From contig OZ240208.1 of the NCBI GenBank assembly GCA_965197455.1, positions 2,170,001 through 2,234,000 on the forward strand: a stretch of DNA of 64,000 nucleotides, in the 5' to 3' direction. How positions within the stretch are numbered: the stretch's first letter is position 1; the number at the start of each line of letters is the position of its first letter. Made by a program: the position numbers and the translations under genes. The stretch comes from JAGWBD01 sp965197455 (GTDB lineage: Bacteria; Chloroflexota; Anaerolineae; Aggregatilineales; Phototrophicaceae). The notes below the pieces were generated by a model. The model saw only the letters and a list, made by a program, of their open reading frames with translations. It ran no database searches and was not told where the DNA came from. Shown here piece by piece: positions 24,020 through 35,778 of the stretch.

Positions 24020-24440
24020 GGCGCTGATTATTTTGTATCATGCATCAGAACCACGTACCAGTGGCGACAGCTTGTGTAAAACATTTTCTTCCAGTCTGTT
24101 CTTTCTTTTTAAGTAGTCGTAACAGCAGGAGCTGTCGAAACTGTCGAGAAGGTGGCAGCAGTGGTTTACAGGACGGGTGGATTTCGCAGGTTTTCCCCTC
24201 ATATCCAAGGTTAATCGTCACATATCCCAACAGTTCTGCGATAAGGTGCGAATTCCACCAGGCACGACTGTTTACAAGTTTCTGTGCACAAATCGCCAGC
24301 TTATCGACACTGTGTATAGATGGCCCGCCAGTTGTGCACAACCGGAGCGTAACACACAGGAAAAAAGCGACTTGTGCACAGGCTTGCACAGTTTTTGGGC
24401 AGGTTATCGACAGGTTGTGCACAAGCTGTCTGCGATATCT
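24020..24440. other. Origin-like region: AT-rich stretch plus DnaA-box-like cluster
   Basis: No convincing gene lies in 23993-24536. The left part (about 24020-24120) is AT-rich, with T-runs that could melt. The right part holds four TTGTGCACA 9-mers (24283-24291 on the minus strand, 24332-24340, 24372-24380, 24415-24423) and two TTATCGACA 9-mers (24301-24309, 24404-24412), all within 142 bases. They resemble DnaA boxes (consensus TTATCCACA, with TTGTCCACA in GC-rich bacteria), but each differs at one or two positions. Such spacing is typical of oriC or another DnaA-binding locus. Neither dnaA nor dnaN is adjacent in the window, so this may be a secondary DnaA site or a different regulator's operator array. 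Confidence 0.5.
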
Positions 24441-24536
24441 GGCGGAACGCCTGTGATAATCCGGGATAAACGCCCTGATCGTCATGCTATACTGCGCTGC
24501 CCGATCTCCTGCGCAAGTGAGGTACAGCGTCCTTTC

Positions 24537-26429
24537 ATGTCCCTGTTGAGCGCCTCCGGGCTGGTCTGTTCCTTCGGCGCGGACGAGATCTTCGCTGAGG
24601 TCAGCGTGGAGATCGCGCACGGCGCGCGCATCGCCCTGGTAGGGCCGAATGGCGCGGGCAAGACCACGTTGTTGCGCGTGCTCATCGGCGCGGAGCAGGC
24701 GGAAGAGGGCGAGTTACGACGCGCCGGCGGAACGCGCATCGGCTTTCTGCCGCAGCGCCCGGAACTGGCCGGCGCGCACAGCCTGCACACGGAGGCGCGG
24801 CGAGCCTTTCGCGAGCTGGAACAACAGGAAGCGCGCCTGACGCAGCTGGAAACGGCGATGGCGGACCCGACCCGGCATGAGGCTGCGCTGGCGCAATACG
24901 GGCCGCTGCAGGAGCGCTTCGAGCGCGCCGGCGGCTACACCTGGGAAGCGCGCATCCGCATGGTGTTGACGGGACTGGGCTTTGTCGAAGCGGACTTCGG
25001 CCGCCCCTTGTCACAGCTGTCCGGTGGGGAGAAGACGCGCGCCCTGCTTGCGCGCCTGTTGCTGCAGGCGCCGGACCTGCTGCTGCTGGACGAACCGACC
25101 AACCATCTCGACATTGAGGCAGTGGCATGGCTGGAAAGCTGGCTTGGTTCCTTCCCGGGTGCCGTGCTGGCGGTCAGCCACGACCGCTGGTTCGTTGACC
25201 ACTTCGCGCGGCAGATCTGGGAGCTGGACCATGGCCGCCTGAATCTCTTCCGCGGCAACTACAGCCACTATGTACGGCAGCGGGATGAACGCCACGTGCG
25301 GCTGCGACTCGAATATGAGGCGCAGCAGGAACGCATCACGAAGGATGAGGCCTTCATCCGCAAACATATGGGCAGCCGCCTCACCGCCCAGGCGAAAGGA
25401 CGCCAGAAGCGCCTGGCGACCCTGCAAAAACGCGGCCTGATTCAGGCGCGTCCGCGTGGACGGCGGCGGCGCATGGGGCTGGACATGGGAGCCACGCAGC
25501 GCAGCGGCGACGAGGTGCTGCTGACGCGCGACCTGGTGCTGGGCTATTCCGATGACGGGCTGCCCCTGCTGCAGGTGCCGGACATCACGCTCCGGCGCGG
25601 CGAGGTGGCGGCGCTGATCGGCCCCAACGGCGTGGGCAAGAGCGTCTTCCTCAAGACCATCACCGGCCAGCTGGCGCCACTGTCGGGGACGGTGCGCATG
25701 GGCGCCGCGGTGCAGCCCGGCTATTTCGCGCAGGCCCACGAAAACCTGCGTGAGGAGCTCAGAATTCTCGACGAGATTTTCGACCGGCGCCAGATGCCGG
25801 TCAGCGAGGCGCGCGACCTGCTGGGCCAATACCTCTTCAGCGGCGACGATGTGTTTCGTCCGGTCAGCACGCTCAGCGGCGGTGAGCGCGGACGGCTGGC
25901 GCTGGCCCTGCTGGCGCTGGCGGGCGCCAACCTGCTGCTGCTGGACGAACCGACCAATCACCTCGACATCGACAGTCAGGAAGTGTTGCAGCAGGTGCTG
26001 GAACAGTTCGCGGGGACGGTGTTGCTCGTCAGTCACGATCGCTGGCTGATCGACGCGCTGGCCACGCAGCTCTGGATCGCGCGGCCGGGCGAGATCCGCC
26101 TGTTTGACGGGAGCTGGGCGGAATACAACCGGGCGCAGCAGACGGCTGCTGCCCAGCCCGCGCCGGCCCCGCGCGCGGCGGCGTCACGGGAGCGGGCCCG
26201 TACCCGCCCGTCTGCGGCGCAGCACGAGCGGCGCGCGCGTGATCTTGAAGCGCGCATCCACGAACTGGAGCAGCAGCAGGGCCGGTTGACGGAGGCGATT
26301 GAGCAGGCGAGCCGCTCCGGTCAGGGCGGGCGCGTGGCGGAACTGGGCGCGAAGTGGGCCGAGGCGGATGCTGCGCTGGAGGCCGCGCTGGCGGAATGGA
26401 GCGCGCTGGCCGATCAGGTCGACCACTAG
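24537..26429 (+). CDS. ABC-F family ATPase (Uup/EttA-like)
   Basis: This 630-residue soluble protein has two ABC cassettes and no membrane segment; ABC-F proteins act on the ribosome or on DNA. Cassette 1 has GPNGAGKT near residue 36, LSGGEKTRALLARLLL and LLLLDEPTNHLDIEAVAWL. Cassette 2 has GPNGVGKS near residue 362, LSGGERGRLALALLALAG and a second DEPTNHLDID. The inter-domain linker is Arg- and Lys-rich. The last 90 residues form a charged coiled coil (ARDLEARIHELEQQQGRLTEAI), as in Uup. The ATG at 24537 precedes the first strand; longer readings run through the non-coding region. A TATACT box lies at 24488-24493. Confidence 0.92.
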   Translation: MSLLSASGLVCSFGADEIFAEVSVEIAHGARIALVGPNGAGKTTLLRVLIGAEQAEEGELRRAGGTRIGFLPQRPELAGAHSLHTEARRAFRELEQQEARLTQLETAMADPTRHEAALAQYGPLQERFERAGGYTWEARIRMVLTGLGFVEADFGRPLSQLSGGEKTRALLARLLLQAPDLLLLDEPTNHLDIEAVAWLESWLGSFPGAVLAVSHDRWFVDHFARQIWELDHGRLNLFRGNYSHYVRQRDERHVRLRLEYEAQQERITKDEAFIRKHMGSRLTAQAKGRQKRLATLQKRGLIQARPRGRRRRMGLDMGATQRSGDEVLLTRDLVLGYSDDGLPLLQVPDITLRRGEVAALIGPNGVGKSVFLKTITGQLAPLSGTVRMGAAVQPGYFAQAHENLREELRILDEIFDRRQMPVSEARDLLGQYLFSGDDVFRPVSTLSGGERGRLALALLALAGANLLLLDEPTNHLDIDSQEVLQQVLEQFAGTVLLVSHDRWLIDALATQLWIARPGEIRLFDGSWAEYNRAQQTAAAQPAPAPRAAASRERARTRPSAAQHERRARDLEARIHELEQQQGRLTEAIEQASRSGQGGRVAELGAKWAEADAALEAALAEWSALADQVDH

Positions 26430-26469
26430 CCCATTCCGCCAGCGCAGGCCGGACGATGATGGGGTGGCG

Positions 26470-26670
26470 TTATTCTGTAGCCAGGCTGGCGAACTTGCCT
26501 TCCCAGTCACTCTTGCTGACGAACTTGGTGAGGTTGCGGCCGTCCGCCGTCTTCGCGCGGATGGCGTAGCGCACCTGACCGTTCTTGCCTTCGTAGCTGG
26601 TGCGCATGATCCCGCTTTCGTCGATCTCGACGCTCTCGCGGTTCTTTACGTCGTAGAATTTCTCGGCCAT
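26470..26670 (-). CDS. Small protein of unknown function
   Basis: This 66-residue charged protein starts MAEKFYDVKNRESVEIDESG and has alternating short strands (GQVRYAIRAKTADGRNLTKFVSK). I do not recognise the family; the pattern suggests a small all-beta domain. The ATG at 26670 has AAGAGGA eight bases upstream. It is convergent with the ABC-F gene, 40 bases from its stop. The coding strand and GC content match the core genome, so I think it is real and native. Confidence 0.62.
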   Translation of the reverse strand: MAEKFYDVKNRESVEIDESGIMRTSYEGKNGQVRYAIRAKTADGRNLTKFVSKSDWEGKFASLATE

Positions 26671-26850
26671 GAGGCAAATCCTCTTCTGAATTTCCGGCGG
26701 GCCAGCGTACAACCCGCCGCTGCGAACGCGCCGTGTTTATACATGAAAAGCGCCGCCTGCGCAATTCCGGAGTCGGCAGGCACAGGGGAAATCAAGCAAG
26801 AGACAGAGAGGGTTGATTTCTGATCAACATCACAAATTTCATCATACTGA
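26671..26850. other. Intergenic AT-richer stretch
   Basis: These 180 bases between the small protein and the small-RNA promoter contain no gene that I can support. They are AT-richer than the surroundings. Confidence 0.5.
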
Positions 26851-26879
26851 TTGACAAGTGCTAAAGAATGAGGCATTAT
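26851..26879 (+). promoter_or_regulatory. Promoter of the candidate small RNA
   Basis: A perfect TTGACA (26851-26856), a 17-base spacer and CATTAT (26874-26879) predict a start near 26886. No open frame follows; a structured RNA with a terminator does. Confidence 0.7.
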
Positions 26880-26885
26880 TGTTGT

Positions 26886-26962
26886 AACTGGCAGCCCGCT
26901 GCATACCGAAGGACCAGGTGCCACCTGGGAGGTTAGTAGGTATGGGGGGGCTGCTTTTTTTA
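26886..26962 (+). ncRNA. Candidate stand-alone small RNA of about 76 nt
   Basis: From the predicted start the RNA folds as a nested rod: outer stem 26891-26897 with 26948-26954 (7 bp), second stem 26902-26907 with 26939-26944 (6 bp) and a top hairpin 26914-26919 with 26923-26928 (6 bp, 3-base loop). Seven T residues follow at 26955-26961, making an intrinsic terminator. It is neither a tRNA nor any family I recognise. The DUF3800 gene converges on it, with its stop at 26960 inside the T-run. Whether it acts in trans or is a leaderless product cannot be seen. Confidence 0.6.
26955..26961 (+). terminator. U-tract terminator of the small RNA
   Basis: Seven consecutive T residues directly follow the closing arm of the outer stem (26948-26954). 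The combination is a complete intrinsic terminator in the plus direction only. Confidence 0.7.
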
Positions 26963-27775
26963 GTTGAGGTGGTCAGCCTCGAAGCCATCCGGGCCATACA
27001 GACAGTGACGGTAAGGACTGAACCAGCCTTTACCAGAGGCAGCAGGTGTCGTCTCCTCCATGCAAAATCCCGGATGGATTGTCCTCACCTGGCTTAAGAT
27101 ATGTGCGGACAGCTGGTTCTTCGCAGCAGAACGCTTTCCCAGGGGTGCGGAGGGGTTGGGGACCCCGACGTTCATTCTTGATTGCATGGCGCCAAGCACA
27201 ATATCCAGGCCTTGCAAAAGTACGTGGTCACGAGAATCGACCTCACCGACGGCCCCGGGGAACACGCGGACATTTCCATCCTGGAAGGCGGGACTACTGT
27301 TCAGCTTGTAGATCTGTTGTCGGAAGTCACGTTTGTCTTCAACGGGAACCGGGAGTTCGTCCAATAAAAACCGAAACCTGGCGGGATTGTTGCGAGGGGT
27401 TCTGTAGCGAACATCAAATGCGTGTTCGATGAACGCAAGATACAGCAGAAGATAGCGTTCCTTGAAGTTTAGAGACTTCATACTTCTCGGGGTGAGCGAG
27501 TTGTCTGTAAACAGGATTCGTACCTTGATTCTTCCGTCACGCACAAAGTTGAAGAATACAGACGCCAAGCTTCGATACTTGTCGAGGTAGTTGAGTGTGA
27601 CTCTTTGCCACTTCACTTCGCCATGCAGGTTTAACCGCACCTTTTCCGCTTCCAACGCTGAAACGACACCACCCCGGTCGCGTGAGGAAATTAGCAGACC
27701 GCCGTAAAAGTTGGAGAAGAGAGCTCCTTTCTCGATAGACTCGTCTGCGTACAGAATGAACTCTCGTGGCGTCAC
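26960..27775 (-). CDS. DUF3800 family protein
   Basis: This protein of about 271 residues has the DUF3800 pattern: an N-terminal strand FILYADESIEKG whose Asp and Glu are the expected acidic residues, an internal FRFLLDELPVP, and a later DHVLLQGLDIVLGAM helix. The fold is related to RNase H-like nucleases and members often accompany mobile or defence loci. Base composition is AT-richer than the neighbours. The first in-frame codon is GTG at 27832, but that lies in the Clp gene's terminator stem. GTG at 27775, with GGAG eight bases before it, gives the usual short N-terminus, so I used it. It appears as a lone insertion between the small-RNA locus and the Clp ATPase gene. Confidence 0.72.
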   Translation of the reverse strand: MTPREFILYADESIEKGALFSNFYGGLLISSRDRGGVVSALEAEKVRLNLHGEVKWQRVTLNYLDKYRSLASVFFNFVRDGRIKVRILFTDNSLTPRSMKSLNFKERYLLLYLAFIEHAFDVRYRTPRNNPARFRFLLDELPVPVEDKRDFRQQIYKLNSSPAFQDGNVRVFPGAVGEVDSRDHVLLQGLDIVLGAMQSRMNVGVPNPSAPLGKRSAAKNQLSAHILSQVRTIHPGFCMEETTPAASGKGWFSPYRHCLYGPDGFEADHLN

Positions 27776-27823
27776 TAACTGTCTCCAAACTTCTCCATCT
27801 TGCTGACCTGTTACCTGACAGGC

Positions 27824-27852
27824 ATAAAACACCCCCGGCGCTGAACCGGGGG
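27824..27852 (-). terminator. Intrinsic terminator of the Clp ATPase gene
   Basis: On the minus strand a perfect 7-bp stem of C and G (27852-27846 with 27838-27832) with a 7-base loop is followed by TGTTTTA. It lies 22 bases after the Clp stop codon. Confidence 0.75.
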
Positions 27853-27874
27853 CGCTGTGTGAGTAACGGGGCGC

Positions 27875-30373
<2,499 letters not shown>

Positions 30374-30406
30374 GGGCGAGGGTCTCCGGCATTGATGAAC
30401 GTTCGG

Positions 30407-30429
30407 CCCGGGTGATTTATTCACCCGGG
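30407..30429. promoter_or_regulatory. Perfect palindrome upstream of the Clp gene
   Basis: Two 9-base arms, CCCGGGTGA and TCACCCGGG, are separated by TTTAT. It lies 34 bases before the Clp start and 75 bases before the divergent Sua5 start. The sequence matches neither CIRCE nor HAIR. It could be an operator or a leader hairpin. Confidence 0.45.
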
Positions 30430-30503
30430 TACCAGCGCAAGCATACCGCGCCAGGCGCAAGAACTTCGTTTACATTCTGTTAGTATTCAGGGAAAGTTCG
30501 CCC

Positions 30504-31583
30504 GTGCTTTCCTCTATGTCTGACACAGGCACGAAACGCGTATTCGTGAAGACCACTGTCCTGCGCGTCAACCCGGAGCAGCCACAGGCTGATGTCATCG
30601 CGCGCGCCGCACAGGTGCTGCAGCGCGGCGGCCTGGTGGCCTTCCCGACCGAGACCGTCTACGGTCTCGGCGCCAGCGCGCTGGACGACAGGGCCATCCG
30701 CCGCATCTACCGCGCCAAGGAGCGCCCCGCGCACAACCCGCTCATCGTGCACATCGCCGCCACGGCGCAGCTGGCGGGCCTGGTCGACGGGCTGCCGCCG
30801 CTGGCATTGCGTCTGGCGCGCCGCTTCTGGCCCGGCCCACTGACTTTGGTGCTCAAACGCCACCCCGCGCTGCCGGACGTCATCGCGCCCGCGCGCAACA
30901 CCGTGGCGCTGCGCCTGCCGGCGCACCCGGTCGCCCAGGCCCTCATCACGGCCGCGGGGCTGCCGCTGGTGGCCCCCAGCGCCAACCGCTTCACGCGCCC
31001 CAGCGCCACCAGCGCGCAGCATGTGCTGGCCGACCTTGACGGACGCGTTGACCTGCTGCTGGATGGCGGGCCGACGCGCATCGGCCTCGAATCCACCGTG
31101 CTCGACCTGACCGCAACGCCGCCCGTCGTGCTGCGTCCCGGCGCCATCACGCTGGAAATGCTGCGCGCGCAACTGCCTGAGCTGCGCCTGGCCGGCGCCA
31201 TGCTCGATCTGAACGCCGAAGACGCCATGCCGGACGCGCCGGGCCAGCATGTGCGCCATTACTCACCGCGCGCGCAGCTGCTGCTTTACAACGGTGAGGC
31301 GGAAGTCGTGCTGGCGGCCATGCGTTCGGTCGCCCGCGCACAGCTGGCGGCTGGCCGGCGCGTGGGACTGCTCGACTGCGCGGCGGGCTTTGACGGCTGC
31401 GAGCAGGTTTCGCCGGGGGCTGACCTGGAGGCGACGGGGCGCGGCCTCTTCGCGGCGCTGCGGGAACTGGATGCGCGCGGTGTGGACGTCATTCTCGCGC
31501 AGCTGCAGGAGCCGGCCGGCCTGGGCGCGACTATCAACGACCGGCTGTTGCGCGCGGCAGAAGGGCGGATTGTGCAGCTGTGA
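30504..31583 (+). CDS. L-threonylcarbamoyladenylate synthase (Sua5/YwlC type)
   Basis: This enzyme makes threonylcarbamoyl-AMP from Thr, bicarbonate and ATP for t6A37 modification of ANN-decoding tRNAs. The 359-residue length shows the two-domain Sua5 form: the YrdC catalytic domain (GGLVAFPTETVYGLG near residue 35, KERPAHNPLIVHIA, RRFWPGPLTLVL, PSANRFTRPSATSAQHV), then a linker with HYSPRAQLLLY and a C-terminal Sua5 domain. The GTG at 30504 has AGGGA about ten bases upstream; ATG at 30516 is the alternative. It is divergent from the Clp gene. Confidence 0.92.
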   Translation: MLSSMSDTGTKRVFVKTTVLRVNPEQPQADVIARAAQVLQRGGLVAFPTETVYGLGASALDDRAIRRIYRAKERPAHNPLIVHIAATAQLAGLVDGLPPLALRLARRFWPGPLTLVLKRHPALPDVIAPARNTVALRLPAHPVAQALITAAGLPLVAPSANRFTRPSATSAQHVLADLDGRVDLLLDGGPTRIGLESTVLDLTATPPVVLRPGAITLEMLRAQLPELRLAGAMLDLNAEDAMPDAPGQHVRHYSPRAQLLLYNGEAEVVLAAMRSVARAQLAAGRRVGLLDCAAGFDGCEQVSPGADLEATGRGLFAALRELDARGVDVILAQLQEPAGLGATINDRLLRAAEGRIVQL

Positions 31584-31592
31584 AAGCGCCTG

Positions 31593-32369
31593 TCAGCGCA
31601 GACGGCCCTGGCGGATGAAAGGTTCCGGCGCCGGGTGTCCTACGGTCGCGAAATCGGCCAGCACGGCGGAGACATCCCAGGGGACGCGGCGCAACTCGAC
31701 GGTCGCGACCTCTCCCTCAAAGGTGAACAGGCCCCATTCAGCCATGCCGGGCGCGCCGAAGGACCAGCCGACGCTGCCAACATTGACGGCGCGCCAGTGC
31801 CCCAGGTCGCGATCCATCTGCAAGTGCGTGTGACCGCCGATGCCCAGGCGACCCTCGCGGTCCAGCAGGGCGTCCAGCGCCTCCTCATCGGGCGAATCGG
31901 GGCGCAGGGCCATGGATTCGTCGTCGCCGGGGATGGCGTGATAGCCGATAACGGGGCCGTAGCCCGGCGCCTGCAGACGCAACTCACGCCCGAGGATGCT
32001 GCGCAGGAAGTCGTATTCCTCCCAGCCCAGCTGCGCCACAGCCCAGTTGAGCGCCTGGTCGCGGGCCTGCCTGGCAGGGGCCAGCTGGCGCAGGGCGGCT
32101 TCGTCGCTGGCCGCGGGCGTCCAGGCCGGCCGGCTGCCGTGGACGAGGTAACGATCGGTGTTGCCGCCGATGACGCGTAACTTCTCCTCGCCGAGCGCTG
32201 CGCGCAGCTCAAGGACGCGGCGCACACAGTCCGCCGGCCGCGGGCCAAAGGCCGCCAGGTCGCCGGGCACCCAGACCTCATCGAATTCACCCCGGGCCTG
32301 CACGTCCGCCCAGGCCGTCTCAAGGGCGTTCAGGTTGCCGTGAATGTCCGCCAGTACAGCCAGTCGCAT
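31593..32369 (-). CDS. Calcineurin-like metallophosphoesterase
   Basis: This 258-residue phosphoesterase of the YfcE/MJ0936-like fold has motif 1 as VLADIHGNLNAL at residue 5, then VWVPGDLAAFGP (GD), VIGGNTDRYL (GNxD), and later GYHAIPGDDES and GIGGHTHLQMD (GHTH). All the usual metal ligands are present. The substrate could be phosphodiesters, nucleotides or phosphoprotein. The ATG at 32369 is preferred over ATG 32375 because GGGGAGG is then correctly spaced. It converges with the Sua5 gene. A TATACT on the minus strand (32397-32392) lies beside the recD2 promoter's TATACT (32410-32415), forming a divergent pair. Confidence 0.88.
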   Translation of the reverse strand: MRLAVLADIHGNLNALETAWADVQARGEFDEVWVPGDLAAFGPRPADCVRRVLELRAALGEEKLRVIGGNTDRYLVHGSRPAWTPAASDEAALRQLAPARQARDQALNWAVAQLGWEEYDFLRSILGRELRLQAPGYGPVIGYHAIPGDDESMALRPDSPDEEALDALLDREGRLGIGGHTHLQMDRDLGHWRAVNVGSVGWSFGAPGMAEWGLFTFEGEVATVELRRVPWDVSAVLADFATVGHPAPEPFIRQGRLR

Positions 32370-32449
32370 GCGCATCCTCCCCTGCGGGGCCGAGTATAGC
32401 GGCCCAGGGGTATACTGGGGCAATTCCCGGACATTTGAAGGCCCCGCCG

Positions 32450-34648
<2,199 letters not shown>

Positions 34649-34685
34649 AGCTCTTCAGGATGCAGTTCGACGAGGGCGCAGCGCT

Positions 34686-35660
34686 TCAGGCGTGACCTGA
34701 CGCCGCGTCGCGCTGCTGCAGGGCCAGCAAGGCGATGAATTCGTAGACCAGATTGGCAGCCAGCAGCGCTGTGATGCCGGCCGGGTCGTAGGAGGGCAGC
34801 ACCTCCACCATGTCGAAGGCGACGAAGTTGATGCCGCGCAACCCGCGCAGCAGCTCGTGACAAGTGGCGCTGCTGAAGCCACCGGTCTCGGGCGTGCCCG
34901 TGCCGGGCGCGAAGGCCGGGTCCACAAAGTCGATGTCGAAGCTGAGGTAACTTGCGCGCCCGCGCAGCAGGTCCTGCACCTGCTGCAGCACGTCCTCCAC
35001 GCCGCGGCGATGCAGCTCGCGCGCCGTCACCACCTGAAACCCTAGCTCGCGTGAGAGGGGGATGTCGTGCTCGTCATAGACCGGCCCGCGCAGGCCGATC
35101 TGGATCGAGTGCTCGACATCCAGCAGGCCCTCCTCCAGCGCGCGGCGGAAGGGCGTGCCGTGCGTATCCAGCCCACCGTAGTAGCCGCTCCAGATATCGC
35201 CGTGCGAGTCGAAGTGCAGCAGCGCGAGCGGTTGGCCGTGGCTGGCGGCGGCGGCGCGCAGCAATGGCAGGGAGATGGAATGGTCGCCGCCGAGGAAGAT
35301 CGGCGTGACCCCGGCGCTGAAAAGCGGCCTGGCGGCGGCGGTGATGTCCTTGTGCGAGCGCGGCAGATAGCCCGGCACGGTGGGCAGATCGCCATAGTCA
35401 ATGCCCGAAAGCGTCGGGAACAACGCCACTTCCTGTTCCGGATGGTAGGGCCGCAGCAGCATCGATGCAGCGCGGATGGCCTCCGGGCCAAAGCGCGCGC
35501 CGACGCGGTAGGTCGCGCCCGTATCGAAGGGCACGCCCATCACGGCGAAGTCGACGCCTTCCAGCTGTGTCACATGCGGCAGGCGCATGAAGCTGCGCAG
35601 GCCGCTGTAGCGCGGGGAACTCATTCCGTCGGGCGGGTGCCAGGGCGGGCCGGTGGACAT
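34686..35660 (-). CDS. Ureohydrolase (agmatinase-like)
   Basis: This 324-residue manganese enzyme of the arginase/agmatinase family hydrolyses guanidino compounds to urea. The metal-binding residues are H127 in GGDHSI, D151/H153/D155 in HFDSHGD and D242/D244 in SFDIDFVDP. An Asp of the last motif and the Glu in GTGTPETGGF are kept. Within the family it is closer to agmatinase and guanidinobutyrase than to arginase, judging by GVPFDTGATYRVGARFGPEAIR. The ATG at 35660 has GGAG about 11 bases upstream. It is the last gene in the long minus-strand run. Its substrate may be set by that cluster rather than by polyamine metabolism. Confidence 0.88.
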   Translation of the reverse strand: MSTGPPWHPPDGMSSPRYSGLRSFMRLPHVTQLEGVDFAVMGVPFDTGATYRVGARFGPEAIRAASMLLRPYHPEQEVALFPTLSGIDYGDLPTVPGYLPRSHKDITAAARPLFSAGVTPIFLGGDHSISLPLLRAAAASHGQPLALLHFDSHGDIWSGYYGGLDTHGTPFRRALEEGLLDVEHSIQIGLRGPVYDEHDIPLSRELGFQVVTARELHRRGVEDVLQQVQDLLRGRASYLSFDIDFVDPAFAPGTGTPETGGFSSATCHELLRGLRGINFVAFDMVEVLPSYDPAGITALLAANLVYEFIALLALQQRDAASGHA

Positions 35661-35778
35661 GGCGGGCAGGTCTCCTGCAGAGGGGCTTTCGCGAGAGTGT
35701 AGCAAGCGGGAGAGTTGACGCGCAAAAACCCTGACGACGGGGTCGAAGACGCGGGGCCGGGGCAAGCCTGGCTGCGGG

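Noticed and set aside
26891..26954. tRNA-like or tRNA gene in the small-RNA locus
   Set aside because: The stems nest as one rod and there is no D, anticodon or T arm arrangement; it is 64 bases between outer arms.
27776..27832. Upstream GTG start at 27832 for the DUF3800 gene
   Set aside because: That codon lies in the stem of the Clp terminator, and the extra residues look unlike the family start. GTG 27775 has a good ribosome-binding site.
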